Below, in pieces: positions 10,974-18,935 of a stretch of 64,000 bases of DNA. Source of the stretch: Desulfocapsaceae bacterium (lineage in GTDB: Bacteria; Desulfobacterota; Desulfobulbia; Desulfobulbales; Desulfocapsaceae). The notes below the pieces were generated by a model, which was not told the DNA's origin, made no database searches, and worked only from the letters and a program-made list of their open reading frames with translations. Each line of letters begins with the position of its first letter. Positions within the stretch are counted from its first letter, which is position 1. Location: positions 50,470 to 114,469 of the forward strand of contig JARLHL010000040.1 of NCBI GenBank assembly GCA_031292275.1, written 5' to 3'. The translations under genes and the position numbers were made by a program.

Positions 10974-11780
10974 ATGCCGACAGCTGCAATCAGGATCATG
11001 GGCATTTTGAACGCAACACCCGACTCATTCTCCGATGGCGGCAGGCACTTCACCCTGCAGGCGGCCATGCTTCAGGTTGAACGGATGATTGCGGCCGGAG
11101 TGGATATCATCGATATCGGCGGAGAGTCCACCAGACCCTTTGCCGAACCCGTGTCCCCGGAAGAAGAATTAGGGCGGGTCATTCCTCTTGTCCGGGAGAT
11201 CCGCAGATCGTATAGCACCGCCATCTCCATCGATACCACCAAGGCGGCCGTCGCCAGGGCTGCATTGGACTCCGGCGCCGATATTATCAATGATATCTCG
11301 GCCATGGAAAAGGATAAAGAGATGCTCGCACTGGCAGCGGCTACCACTGTTCCCTTCATCATCATGCATATGCAGGGGACCCCCGAGACCATGCAGGTCA
11401 ACCCTCACTATGATAATGTGGTCGAAGATATCCTGGCTTATTTTCGGAAGCGGGTCGCCCAACTTGAAGATAAGGGCATTGACCGAGGACGGCTGATCAT
11501 CGATCCTGGTATCGGATTTGGCAAGAACCTTGAACATAATCTGTCCATCCTCAAACACCTGAAGCGTTTTTCAGAACTCGGTCTCCGGGTCCTGCTGGGG
11601 CACTCGCGCAAACGCTTTCTACGGACCCTGACGGGCCTTGAGGCCAGCGAATGCGACCTGCCCACGGCCGTCGTCTCCGCCCTGGCGGTAGACCAGGGCG
11701 TTTCGATAATCCGTGTCCATGATGTTGCAGCAACCAGGCAGGCTCTCCTCATTGCCGAAGCAATACGAACGGCTCCCTGA
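10974..11780 (+). CDS. folP: Dihydropteroate synthase
   Basis: Condenses p-aminobenzoate with 6-hydroxymethyl-dihydropterin diphosphate in folate synthesis; target of sulfonamides. The 268-residue TIM-barrel protein has all the standard motifs: MGILNATPDSFSDGG (loop 1), DIGGESTRP (loop 2), SIDTTKA, DIINDISAM, IIMHMQGTP, IIDPGIGFGK and LGHSRKRF, ending with the RVHDV motif. The ATG follows GGAGGGGGT, a strong but close ribosome site. It is the second gene of an ftsH-folP pair. In many related genomes cdaA and glmM come next, but here the strand is empty for about 470 bases and then a response regulator begins. Confidence 0.97.
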   Translation: MPTAAIRIMGILNATPDSFSDGGRHFTLQAAMLQVERMIAAGVDIIDIGGESTRPFAEPVSPEEELGRVIPLVREIRRSYSTAISIDTTKAAVARAALDSGADIINDISAMEKDKEMLALAAATTVPFIIMHMQGTPETMQVNPHYDNVVEDILAYFRKRVAQLEDKGIDRGRLIIDPGIGFGKNLEHNLSILKHLKRFSELGLRVLLGHSRKRFLRTLTGLEASECDLPTAVVSALAVDQGVSIIRVHDVAATRQALLIAEAIRTAP

Positions 11781-11934
11781 AAAACAGATCAAGCCAGCCT
11801 CCCTCTGGTAAAACCCAGCGCCGGAGGACTAATCACACCGATGAGCGACGGTCGGCCGCAGCCCCTGGCAGCTCAAACTGATGAACCGCCACCGCTGTTG
11901 CCGCGCAGGAAACGGCGCGGCTGCCCCTTGTCGA

Positions 11935-11960
11935 TTCCCGAAAGAAAGGGAACGGTTTTT
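11935..11960 (+). terminator. Possible intrinsic terminator after folP
   Basis: TTCCC (11935-11939) pairs with GGGAA (11948-11952) around an 8-base A-rich loop, and TTTTT follows at 11956-11960. The stem is only 5 bp, but a strong GC hairpin (11900-11921) just before it may help. It is 155 bases after the folP stop. Confidence 0.4.
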
Positions 11961-12112
11961 GAGACATCAGCAAGTCACCTCACATCCGCACCTCACGGTC
12001 ATCATTTTTAGACAGAACCATTTCCAGCAAAACGAATTGCACTCAGGGGAAAAAAGCGGGCCCGCATCCCTCCCTGAAATGGGCAGGAAAATCGGCAGTC
12101 ACAACTTTCCAA

Positions 12113-12141
12113 TTGACTTGCCTGTCCATTTAGTGTATTAA
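12113..12141 (+). promoter_or_regulatory. Sigma-70-like promoter for receiver gene
   Basis: TTGACT (12113-12118) and TATTAA (12136-12141) are 17 bases apart in an AT-rich stretch. The leader to the receiver start at 12250 is about 100 bases. This is one of the best promoter matches in the window. Confidence 0.6.
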
Positions 12142-12249
12142 TTAATATAGTAACATTTTTCAGGATTTTCTATTATCAGGCAGAAAAGGAGTCTCTATCT
12201 GTCTGCGCCGGGTAAAACTGGTTACGAATTCTTTTTCCAGCAGGCCAAC

Positions 12250-12666
12250 ATGAAGAGCAACGCGTCTCTGCCACAGGAACGATCTGAAAACGTCTCTGCC
12301 AAACGTACCGTTGTCTATATAGAAGATAATACAACCATTCGTCAGTTGGTCCGGTATATTATGGAGATGCATCCGGACATAAGCCTGATGGAGGCTGAAA
12401 CTGGGACCCAGGGTCTGGCAATAATTAAACAATGTCAGCCGGACCTCATCCTCCTGGACCTCCATTTGCCCGACATGGATGGATTCACCCTCTTCAGCCT
12501 TCTGCAGAATGATCCCATGACTGTGAACATCCCTGTTGTTGCTTTAAGCGGCAGCGCTGCACCTGCAGATATCCAGAGAGGAAAGGCTATCGGTTTCAAG
12601 CGATTTCTGGCAAAGCCCATCAATGTCAAAGAATTCAATAGCACACTCAGCACAATATTGGGCTGA
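12250..12666 (+). CDS. Single-domain response regulator (CheY-like receiver)
   Basis: A 138-residue protein made of one receiver domain behind a 20-residue leader. The acidic pair is E25-D26 (VVYIEDN), the phosphoacceptor is D70 in LILLDLHLPDMDG, the conserved Ser is in VVALSGSA, and the Lys is K122 in FLAKPI. There is no output domain, so it must act by protein contact or as a phosphate relay. It lies 374 bases before a hybrid histidine kinase on the same strand, a plausible partner. It resembles the receivers of DivK or PleD-type proteins more than chemotaxis CheY, but its partner is unknown. The ribosome site is weak (AGCAGG). Confidence 0.85.
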   Translation: MKSNASLPQERSENVSAKRTVVYIEDNTTIRQLVRYIMEMHPDISLMEAETGTQGLAIIKQCQPDLILLDLHLPDMDGFTLFSLLQNDPMTVNIPVVALSGSAAPADIQRGKAIGFKRFLAKPINVKEFNSTLSTILG

Positions 12667-13040
12667 AGGGCCGGTTTTAGACGTCCGATCGGCATTCGAA
12701 GCATCAGAATTTATTTTGTTTTGTTCTTTTTTCTTCCGCTCCAACGACCGTCAGAACTGCAAAGTATTTCCTTCGCCGGTAAACTCTGCTCTGCATGGGT
12801 GTCCTGAAATTCCAGGAGGGCGCTCCTGAGGTGAATTGCATATTTTCCCTGAACCACTCTTCGGAAGACAGACTACCCCGCCCCGCAGCTGCTGAAAATA
12901 CCCTTGCCAATTACTGCTGAACTTGCTAATGCTCTGTGGATTATCACTGAGACGTACACCCTTTTTTGGTCTCTCTCATTTCAGGAAATTATGATCTCCT
13001 GTCCGAATATACAACTGTACGTAAATTAACCGGAAATCAC
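12667..13040. other. Intergenic region, nothing clear
   Basis: A 374-base gap between the receiver and the hybrid kinase. The kinase frame is open from 12966 (TTG), but the first convincing protein-like start is the ATG at 13041. TTGCCA (12904-12909) with TAATGC (12927-12932) is a weak promoter possibility. No hairpin with a T-run was seen. Confidence 0.3.
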
Positions 13041-15659
13041 ATGAAGATCCCGCTGGAACTCTCCAACCGTGTCAGATCGGAGGATATTATTAAACGCTTT
13101 CTCATAATCTTCCTTCCTCTGGCTATCTTTTTTGGAAGCTTGACTTTTTTCCTTTATTTCAAGGATGTTAAGATCGAACGAAAGACTGTTGAAAGCAATG
13201 AGGTCATCAACATTCAGACCCAGATGGAAACCGTTGCAGCCACCTTCAACCAAATCAGCATGGATCTGAAATTCCAGGCCAGCCAAAACGAACTGGCAGG
13301 CTTTCTCCAGAACGGAGGCCCTGAATACCTTAAACTACTCAGTGACGAATGGCGCTCATTATGCACTATAAAATCATTTTACTATAAAATCAGATACATC
13401 GATGAAAACGGAATAGAGATCCTCAGCGTCAGCCGTAACAGGCAGGGGGGAGGAAACGTCCTGTCCACCGCACCTGTCAACGTCTCTGAAAAAGACTATT
13501 TCAAAAGGACAATAGGTTTGCCCGAAGATGCTGTCTACATTTCGCCCTTTGATTTGAGCACGGATAACGAAAATGAGCGGCAATCACCTGAACCCATTGT
13601 CCGGGTTGGCGTCCCCGTATTCGACAAATCGGGACGCAAGCGGGGCGTTCTCATACTGAATTATCTTGGAACGCTTCTGATTGACGAACTGAAAAAGGCC
13701 TCCGCCAGTTCACCAGGCTCAACGGTGCTAGTCCATGCGGACAGTTACTATTTAACAAGTCCGGATCAGGATAAAGATTGGGACGTGACCTCCAAGGAGA
13801 AACCGGCGGGGATAAAACGGCATCTTCCGGAAGAATGGCAGCGCATAAATCAACATGAATCAGGACAATTTCATACCGAAGACGGGATGGTAACCTTTGG
13901 CACCATTTATCCCCTGCTGTATACCCGGGAGACGGGAGCGGAAGCCAGCCTCACCCTTCTCCAGGCCCAGCAAAAAGAATATACCTGGAAGATCGCCTCC
14001 TATGTGCCGACCAAGATGCTGAGCATTATGCCGATCAAGATCCTCAATCGTATATTTCTGCTGTACACTGTCTGCCTGGTCATCATCGCGATCTGCTCCT
14101 TTTTACTGGCGCGTACCGGCATGAGGAGGAAGACAGCCGAAGAGGCCGTTCGGGAGCGGGACGAGCAGTTGCGTGCCATCAACTCGGCCGCCGCCAATGC
14201 CATCATCGTCATCGACAACAACAGGAAGATCCTGCACTGGAATCCCGCCGCAGAAAAGCTCTTCCAGTATACCCAGGAAGAGGCCATGGATAAGCCGATC
14301 ACGGCCATTATCGCCCCGCCAAAACATCAGTCAACATTCACTAAGATCTCAAAAAAATTCAACTTACCGGACAAGGACAGCAGGGGATCGAAAATTATCG
14401 AGCTCTTCGGCTATAAGAAAGACGGCACAGAGTTTCCGGTTGAGGTTTCTTTTTCCGCCTTTAAAAGCGGGGAACAATGGCATACGGTCGGCATCATACG
14501 GGATATTTCTGCACGAAAAAAAATGGAACAGGAAGTCCTGAGAGCCCAGAAATTCGAATCCCTGGGGGTATTGGCCAGCGGGATAGCCCACGACTTCAAC
14601 AACCTGCTCACGGCGATCATCGGCAACATCAATCTCGTCTGCCAGTTCACCAACCCTTCCGACGAAAATTACGACCTGCTCAAAAGCGCAGACAAGGCGG
14701 CGCTGCGTGCAAAAGCCCTCAGCCAGCAGCTGCTGGTCTTTTCCAAGAGCGGCAATCCGGTCCGGAAGACCTCGTCCATCGCCCCGCTGATCAGGGACTC
14801 TGCCGATTTCGCCCTCCACGGTTCGACGGTCTCATGCACCATCCATACCCCGGAAGATCTCTGGCTGGTGGACATCGACACCGGCCAGATAAGCCAGGTC
14901 GTGCAGAACCTGATCATCAACAGCAAAGAGGCGGTATCCGGCTCCGGCACCATCGAAATTTCCTGCAGCAATGAGACTGCCATCGATATCCCCGCCTTTT
15001 CCGCGCCGGTAACCGGCAATTTTGTCAAGCTGCAGATCAGAGACACCGGTTGCGGCATCGTCAAGAGGGATCTGCCGAAAATCTTTGACCCCTATTTCAC
15101 GACCAAGGACTACGGCAGCGGTCTTGGCCTGGCCATTGTTTACTCGATCCTCCAGAAGCATGACGGCCATATAACCGTCCAATCGGAACCCGGACAGGGC
15201 ACGACCTTTACCCTTTTTCTGCCGGCCTCGCTTGATCAGCACCTAAAAAAAGAAGAAAAGGGGGGAGAGGCGATATCAGACCGGCACTACCGGATCATGG
15301 TGGTAGACGGTGAGGAAATGCTGCTCAACATAGCCAGACGGATGCTCGTTCATCTTGGTCACGAGTGTATCTGCGTGAAAAACTCCATTGAGGCCATCGA
15401 GATCTACAAACACCTCTGGAAGACCGGAACGCCGGTTGACGGGGTTATTATTGACCTTACCATTCCCGGCGGCATGGGCGGCAAGGAGACCGCCGGGGCC
15501 ATTTACGACATCAACCCCGAGGCCCGAATCATTGTTTCCAGCGGTTACAGTCATGACCCGGTCATGGTCGATTACGACGAATACGGATTCTGCGCGGCCA
15601 TCGCAAAACCCTTCGATATCAGCGAACTGAAAGACACCATGGACTCCGTCATGGAATAA
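13041..15659 (+). CDS. Membrane hybrid histidine kinase (sensor-PAS-HK-REC)
   Basis: Inner-membrane sensor kinase of 872 residues. TM1 at about 20-40, a 290-residue periplasmic part that looks like a double-Cache sensor, TM2 at about 338-357, a PAS domain (about 375-490), HisKA with H517 in SGIAHDFNN, HATPase_c (RDTGCGI, GSGLGLAIV), and a C-terminal receiver from about 752 with phosphoacceptor D805 in GVIIDLTIPGG. The receiver's acidic pair reads VVDGEE instead of the usual DDE, so one magnesium-coordinating acid is lost. This receiver is closely similar to the lone receiver at 43659-44048. The start is uncertain because no good ribosome site exists. Ligand unknown. Confidence 0.88.
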   Translation: MKIPLELSNRVRSEDIIKRFLIIFLPLAIFFGSLTFFLYFKDVKIERKTVESNEVINIQTQMETVAATFNQISMDLKFQASQNELAGFLQNGGPEYLKLLSDEWRSLCTIKSFYYKIRYIDENGIEILSVSRNRQGGGNVLSTAPVNVSEKDYFKRTIGLPEDAVYISPFDLSTDNENERQSPEPIVRVGVPVFDKSGRKRGVLILNYLGTLLIDELKKASASSPGSTVLVHADSYYLTSPDQDKDWDVTSKEKPAGIKRHLPEEWQRINQHESGQFHTEDGMVTFGTIYPLLYTRETGAEASLTLLQAQQKEYTWKIASYVPTKMLSIMPIKILNRIFLLYTVCLVIIAICSFLLARTGMRRKTAEEAVRERDEQLRAINSAAANAIIVIDNNRKILHWNPAAEKLFQYTQEEAMDKPITAIIAPPKHQSTFTKISKKFNLPDKDSRGSKIIELFGYKKDGTEFPVEVSFSAFKSGEQWHTVGIIRDISARKKMEQEVLRAQKFESLGVLASGIAHDFNNLLTAIIGNINLVCQFTNPSDENYDLLKSADKAALRAKALSQQLLVFSKSGNPVRKTSSIAPLIRDSADFALHGSTVSCTIHTPEDLWLVDIDTGQISQVVQNLIINSKEAVSGSGTIEISCSNETAIDIPAFSAPVTGNFVKLQIRDTGCGIVKRDLPKIFDPYFTTKDYGSGLGLAIVYSILQKHDGHITVQSEPGQGTTFTLFLPASLDQHLKKEEKGGEAISDRHYRIMVVDGEEMLLNIARRMLVHLGHECICVKNSIEAIEIYKHLWKTGTPVDGVIIDLTIPGGMGGKETAGAIYDINPEARIIVSSGYSHDPVMVDYDEYGFCAAIAKPFDISELKDTMDSVME

Positions 15660-15686
15660 CGAAGGGGGGCGGGAAAGGTCCTTTTC

Positions 15687-16439
15687 TCAACCGAAGAGCA
15701 GGCTGCTGGAAAACCAGTAATGGAGAATATAGATTCCAGCCAGGATGATCAGCACCGCAGATACCTTCTGAATATAGGGCATGGTACTGCGCATCAGCCG
15801 GACCACAACTCCCTCCCTGATGAGGGCCATACTCACCGTAAGGCTGAGCAGGATGGTCCCCATGCCCAGGATATACCAGAGGAACTGGACAATACCTGCT
15901 GAAAAGTTCCCGGCAGTGGCCGAACGTCCAACTACCATCAGGAAAATAGGCAGGGTACAGCTCAGCGATGTTGCCCCAAAGGCCACTCCAAATAAAAAAA
16001 ACCCGCCTGCCGTAATCTTCCGCGGATCCCCTATCCTGCCGGCAAACCGGAGCATGAAGCCCAGGGACAGGTGTCCGCCCGCCAGAAGCCATCCTCCGAG
16101 AACGATCAGAAGGCCCCCGATGAGAACCGAGATCCAGGGCATGAACCGGACCAGGGCAGTCCCTCCCGCTGAAACGATAAGCCCAAAGCTCCCAAACAGA
16201 AGGGCAAAGCCTGAAGTGACGGCAATCGCGACCCAGACCGCCTTACATATCCTGACAATCAAACTACGCTCTCTAAAGGCCTCGTCTTCGGCGCCGATAT
16301 ATAACGAAAGATAGACGGGCAGCATTGCAAATCCGCATGGATTGACCGCTGAAACCATCCCGGCCCCGAAGGCATAACCAACCTGCAGGGAGTCGGCAAT
16401 CTGACTCATCCACTGATTAGCCAGAACATGTATATCCAT
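15687..16439 (-). CDS. CcdA/DsbD-type cytochrome c biogenesis membrane protein
   Basis: A 250-residue inner-membrane protein with about six transmembrane helices, of the CcdA/DsbD family that passes reducing equivalents from thioredoxin to periplasmic thiols for cytochrome c maturation or disulfide reduction. The two redox cysteines are in the family positions: NPCGFAMLPVY near the start of TM1 and SLSCTLPIF near the start of TM4. The frame is open 216 bases further upstream, but that part is not protein-like; the ATG at 16437-16439 begins MDIHVLANQW just before TM1, with AGGA about 12 bases upstream. It is convergent with the hybrid kinase and has no cytochrome genes beside it. Confidence 0.85.
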   Translation of the reverse strand: MDIHVLANQWMSQIADSLQVGYAFGAGMVSAVNPCGFAMLPVYLSLYIGAEDEAFRERSLIVRICKAVWVAIAVTSGFALLFGSFGLIVSAGGTALVRFMPWISVLIGGLLIVLGGWLLAGGHLSLGFMLRFAGRIGDPRKITAGGFFLFGVAFGATSLSCTLPIFLMVVGRSATAGNFSAGIVQFLWYILGMGTILLSLTVSMALIREGVVVRLMRSTMPYIQKVSAVLIILAGIYILHYWFSSSLLFG

Positions 16440-16887
16440 ATCATCACTTTTTCCTGTAATAAAGCCTCCATCAGAAACACCTCTTGTCTGTCCGGCAAAC
16501 TTGAGAGGAACCCCGAATCCCGGCACAGACGTCAGGCGCCCGGACTCTGCAAAACCCGTGCGGGCCGACCTTCGAAACTCTTTGCACGCATCCCTGATCG
16601 AAACCTGAGAGGCTTTCAATCCAGCCATGGTAAGGCTGTTGAGGGAAAATGTCAAATATCACACACCGGCCGTTGTATATTCCCTTGACATCAACTCTCT
16701 TTTCGTTGCATCATAGCAACGGGGTTTATGCTTTCGGGCTATGGACAGCAGAGGGGTTGGGCCCGCAGTATAAATTTCAGTTCCATACATCTTGCAATAC
16801 CGTGCTCTGGCCTGAATGACTCCGTAAAAATGGTTCGGGTACAAATCCTCAAGTGACAGCTGGACAAAGGCTGGCAGAATTGTATCC
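16440..16887. other. Intergenic region, no supported gene
   Basis: A 448-base gap between the divergent ccdA-like gene and the first HDOD protein. A 76-codon open frame on the minus strand (16659-16889) begins with ATG opposite the HDOD start; it has no ribosome site and no recognisable motif and is left uncalled. No clear promoter or terminator was found here. Confidence 0.3.
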
Positions 16888-18780
16888 ATGGGAACCAGAA
16901 TAATCTTTGATCAGTTCAACGAGACGGGGAAATTACCGTCACCCTCTCTTACCGTACTGAAACTCATGGGCATGGCCAGAGAGGGTGTTGTGACACCTGA
17001 AGCTTTCATGGATCTCATGGAGACCGACCATGAGACCGCCAGGGATCTGCGGGAGTACACCCATCTCGCCCTCCTGGTTCCAGACCGGAGGGGCCCGCAG
17101 TCTCTTCACCTGCTGGCAACCGGCCTGGATATCCGCATTATCGTCTTGCTGGCCCTGGGATTTTCCCTTCTAAACCGGCACAGGGAAGGGAAATGCCGCG
17201 GCTTCGACTATGTCAAATTCTGGTCCGTCTCCCTCGCCAGGGCTGTTGCCGCCCGGGCAATCGCCCAGATGCAGAACAGCTTCAACCCGGATGAACTCTT
17301 CATCTGCGGCCTTCTGGCCCAGATGGGTTCCCTGGCTCTTGCCGATATCTTTCCCGAGGAGTATGACAGTCTGATCAGCACCTGTACCAATGAGCAGGAA
17401 ATGCTGATTCGGGAAAAAGAACTCTTCGGCATCACCCATCTGGAGTTGAGTGCCGAGATCCTGCACGGGTGGGGGCTGCAGGAGAAGCATTCGCTGGTGG
17501 TCCGATTCCATGAAAATCCGAATCCATATAATTTCCCCGACCAAAGCTCCTTCGAGATAGCACGATTGCTCTACCTTGCCTTTCTGCTCTCGAAAATCCT
17601 GTTTCTTGAAGTGCCCCTGCTCGAGAAATTGAATCACGCAGAACTCCTGGCCGAGCAGTACAATATCAGTCAGAGTGAATTCGGCCCTTTTTTTGACAAG
17701 CTGTCCTACCATTGTCATGAGTGGAACCAGGTTCTTCGTTTTCCTCCCCGCCCGATCTCTTCCTATAACCAGATCATGGCTGAAGAGGGGCTGCAGGCCG
17801 GCCAGCAGCCTTCCCACTATGATAAGAGGAAAATACGCATCCTGGCCGTCGATGACGACCCTCTCACCCTGATACGTCTGCGGAAGACGCTCTCCGGGGC
17901 GGACAAGGAAATCCTGACAGCCTGTGACGGCGAGGATGCTCTGCGCGTTGCCCTGAGAGACAGTCCCCATATGGTCATCACCGACTGGCGTATGCCGAAG
18001 ATGGACGGTCTGGAACTGTGCAGGATCCTGCGCAGGACCAGCCTTACTCAGCACATTTATATTGTCATGCTGACCAACTACAAGAGTGACGATGACCTAG
18101 TCCTGGCCTTTGAAACAGGTGTCGATGATTTCATCACCAAGCCGTTCACTCCCAAGGTCCTGGAGGCCAGGATCCACAGCGGCGAGAGGTTGATCCGCTA
18201 TCAAAAGACCATAAGCCACGACCGCGAGGTCATCCAACGCTACGCAGCCCAACTGACATCGGCCAACAGGCAGCTCGAGACCATGGCCATGACCGACCCC
18301 TTGACCGGACTGCCCAACAGGCGCAGCGCCATGAACCGTCTGGACGCTGCCGCGGCGGAGACCCTCAGACATGGCGAAAGGCTTTCCTGTATCATGATAG
18401 ATATTGATCATTTTAAAACGGTAAATGACACCTTCGGCCATGAAAGCGGAGATTTAGTCCTGAAGGCTATTGCGACGACATTCCATCGCAAGGCCCGCAT
18501 ATATGATACCGTCAGCAGGACCGGGGGCGAAGAATTCCTCGTTATCTGCGCCAGAAGCGATATTTTCGAATCACAACAGCTGGCCGAACGGCTCCGCCAG
18601 GCCATTGCCGACCTGCGGGTAGATCTGGGAAAAGGCTTCGTACAGGTGACCATCAGCCTTGGTGTTGCAACCTGGAGACCCGAATTCACAGACAGCGATG
18701 CCCTGATCAGGGCCGCGGACAAGGCCATGTACAAGGCAAAATCCAAAGGCAGGAACCGGGTCGAGCTGGCCGATCCGTGA
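16888..18780 (+). CDS. HDOD-receiver-GGDEF diguanylate cyclase (copy 1)
   Basis: Predicted cytosolic diguanylate cyclase of 630 residues that makes c-di-GMP. An HDOD domain (about 15-260, no metal HD pair, as usual for HDOD) is followed by a receiver (about 316-435) with VDDDP acids and phosphoacceptor D366 in VITDWRMPKMDG. A C-terminal GGDEF domain has an intact active site GGEEF (546-550) and the product-inhibition I-site RIYD (537-540). This is PleD/WspR-like logic with an added HDOD module. A paralogue of the same architecture lies at 21456. No good ribosome site precedes the ATG, so the start is provisional. The cognate kinase is unknown; two hybrid kinases lie close by. Confidence 0.9.
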   Translation: MGTRIIFDQFNETGKLPSPSLTVLKLMGMAREGVVTPEAFMDLMETDHETARDLREYTHLALLVPDRRGPQSLHLLATGLDIRIIVLLALGFSLLNRHREGKCRGFDYVKFWSVSLARAVAARAIAQMQNSFNPDELFICGLLAQMGSLALADIFPEEYDSLISTCTNEQEMLIREKELFGITHLELSAEILHGWGLQEKHSLVVRFHENPNPYNFPDQSSFEIARLLYLAFLLSKILFLEVPLLEKLNHAELLAEQYNISQSEFGPFFDKLSYHCHEWNQVLRFPPRPISSYNQIMAEEGLQAGQQPSHYDKRKIRILAVDDDPLTLIRLRKTLSGADKEILTACDGEDALRVALRDSPHMVITDWRMPKMDGLELCRILRRTSLTQHIYIVMLTNYKSDDDLVLAFETGVDDFITKPFTPKVLEARIHSGERLIRYQKTISHDREVIQRYAAQLTSANRQLETMAMTDPLTGLPNRRSAMNRLDAAAAETLRHGERLSCIMIDIDHFKTVNDTFGHESGDLVLKAIATTFHRKARIYDTVSRTGGEEFLVICARSDIFESQQLAERLRQAIADLRVDLGKGFVQVTISLGVATWRPEFTDSDALIRAADKAMYKAKSKGRNRVELADP

Positions 18781-18837
18781 CCGGCCTGCCGACCGCAAAT
18801 CTCCCTCCCCTTCTCCCGAAAATTCGATATATCATCC

Positions 18838-18866
18838 TTGATAAGCAGACAGATATTGCATAGACT
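18838..18866 (+). promoter_or_regulatory. Possible promoter for the GGDEF-EAL gene
   Basis: TTGATA (18838-18843) and TAGACT (18861-18866) are separated by 17 bases. This would start a transcript about 60 bases before the gene at 18936, and likely covers the next HDOD gene as well, since only 3 bases separate those two. Confidence 0.4.
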
Positions 18867-18935
18867 AAAGCAGAAGTATCACCGGGGCTTGCAGATGCTG
18901 CCAGCCTTGCATGTCACCAATAGGGAGAAAAGGGC

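Larger units (their letters stand above)
11781..12249. other. Intergenic region with hairpins and a promoter
   Basis: A 469-base gap between folP and the receiver gene. It holds a perfect hairpin (GCCGCGC at 11900-11906 with GCGCGGC at 11915-11921), a terminator-like hairpin with T5 at 11935-11960, and a good promoter at 12113-12141. An 86-codon open frame at 11881-12141 has no ribosome site and no protein-like pattern and is not called. Confidence 0.5.

Noticed and set aside
11878..11913. CTGATGA followed by GAAAC, resembling a hammerhead ribozyme core
   Set aside because: The 24 bases between them cannot form the required stem II, and no cleavage-site stem was found.
16659..16889. 76-codon open frame on the minus strand
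   Set aside because: No ribosome site, no recognisable domain, and it starts opposite the start of the HDOD gene.
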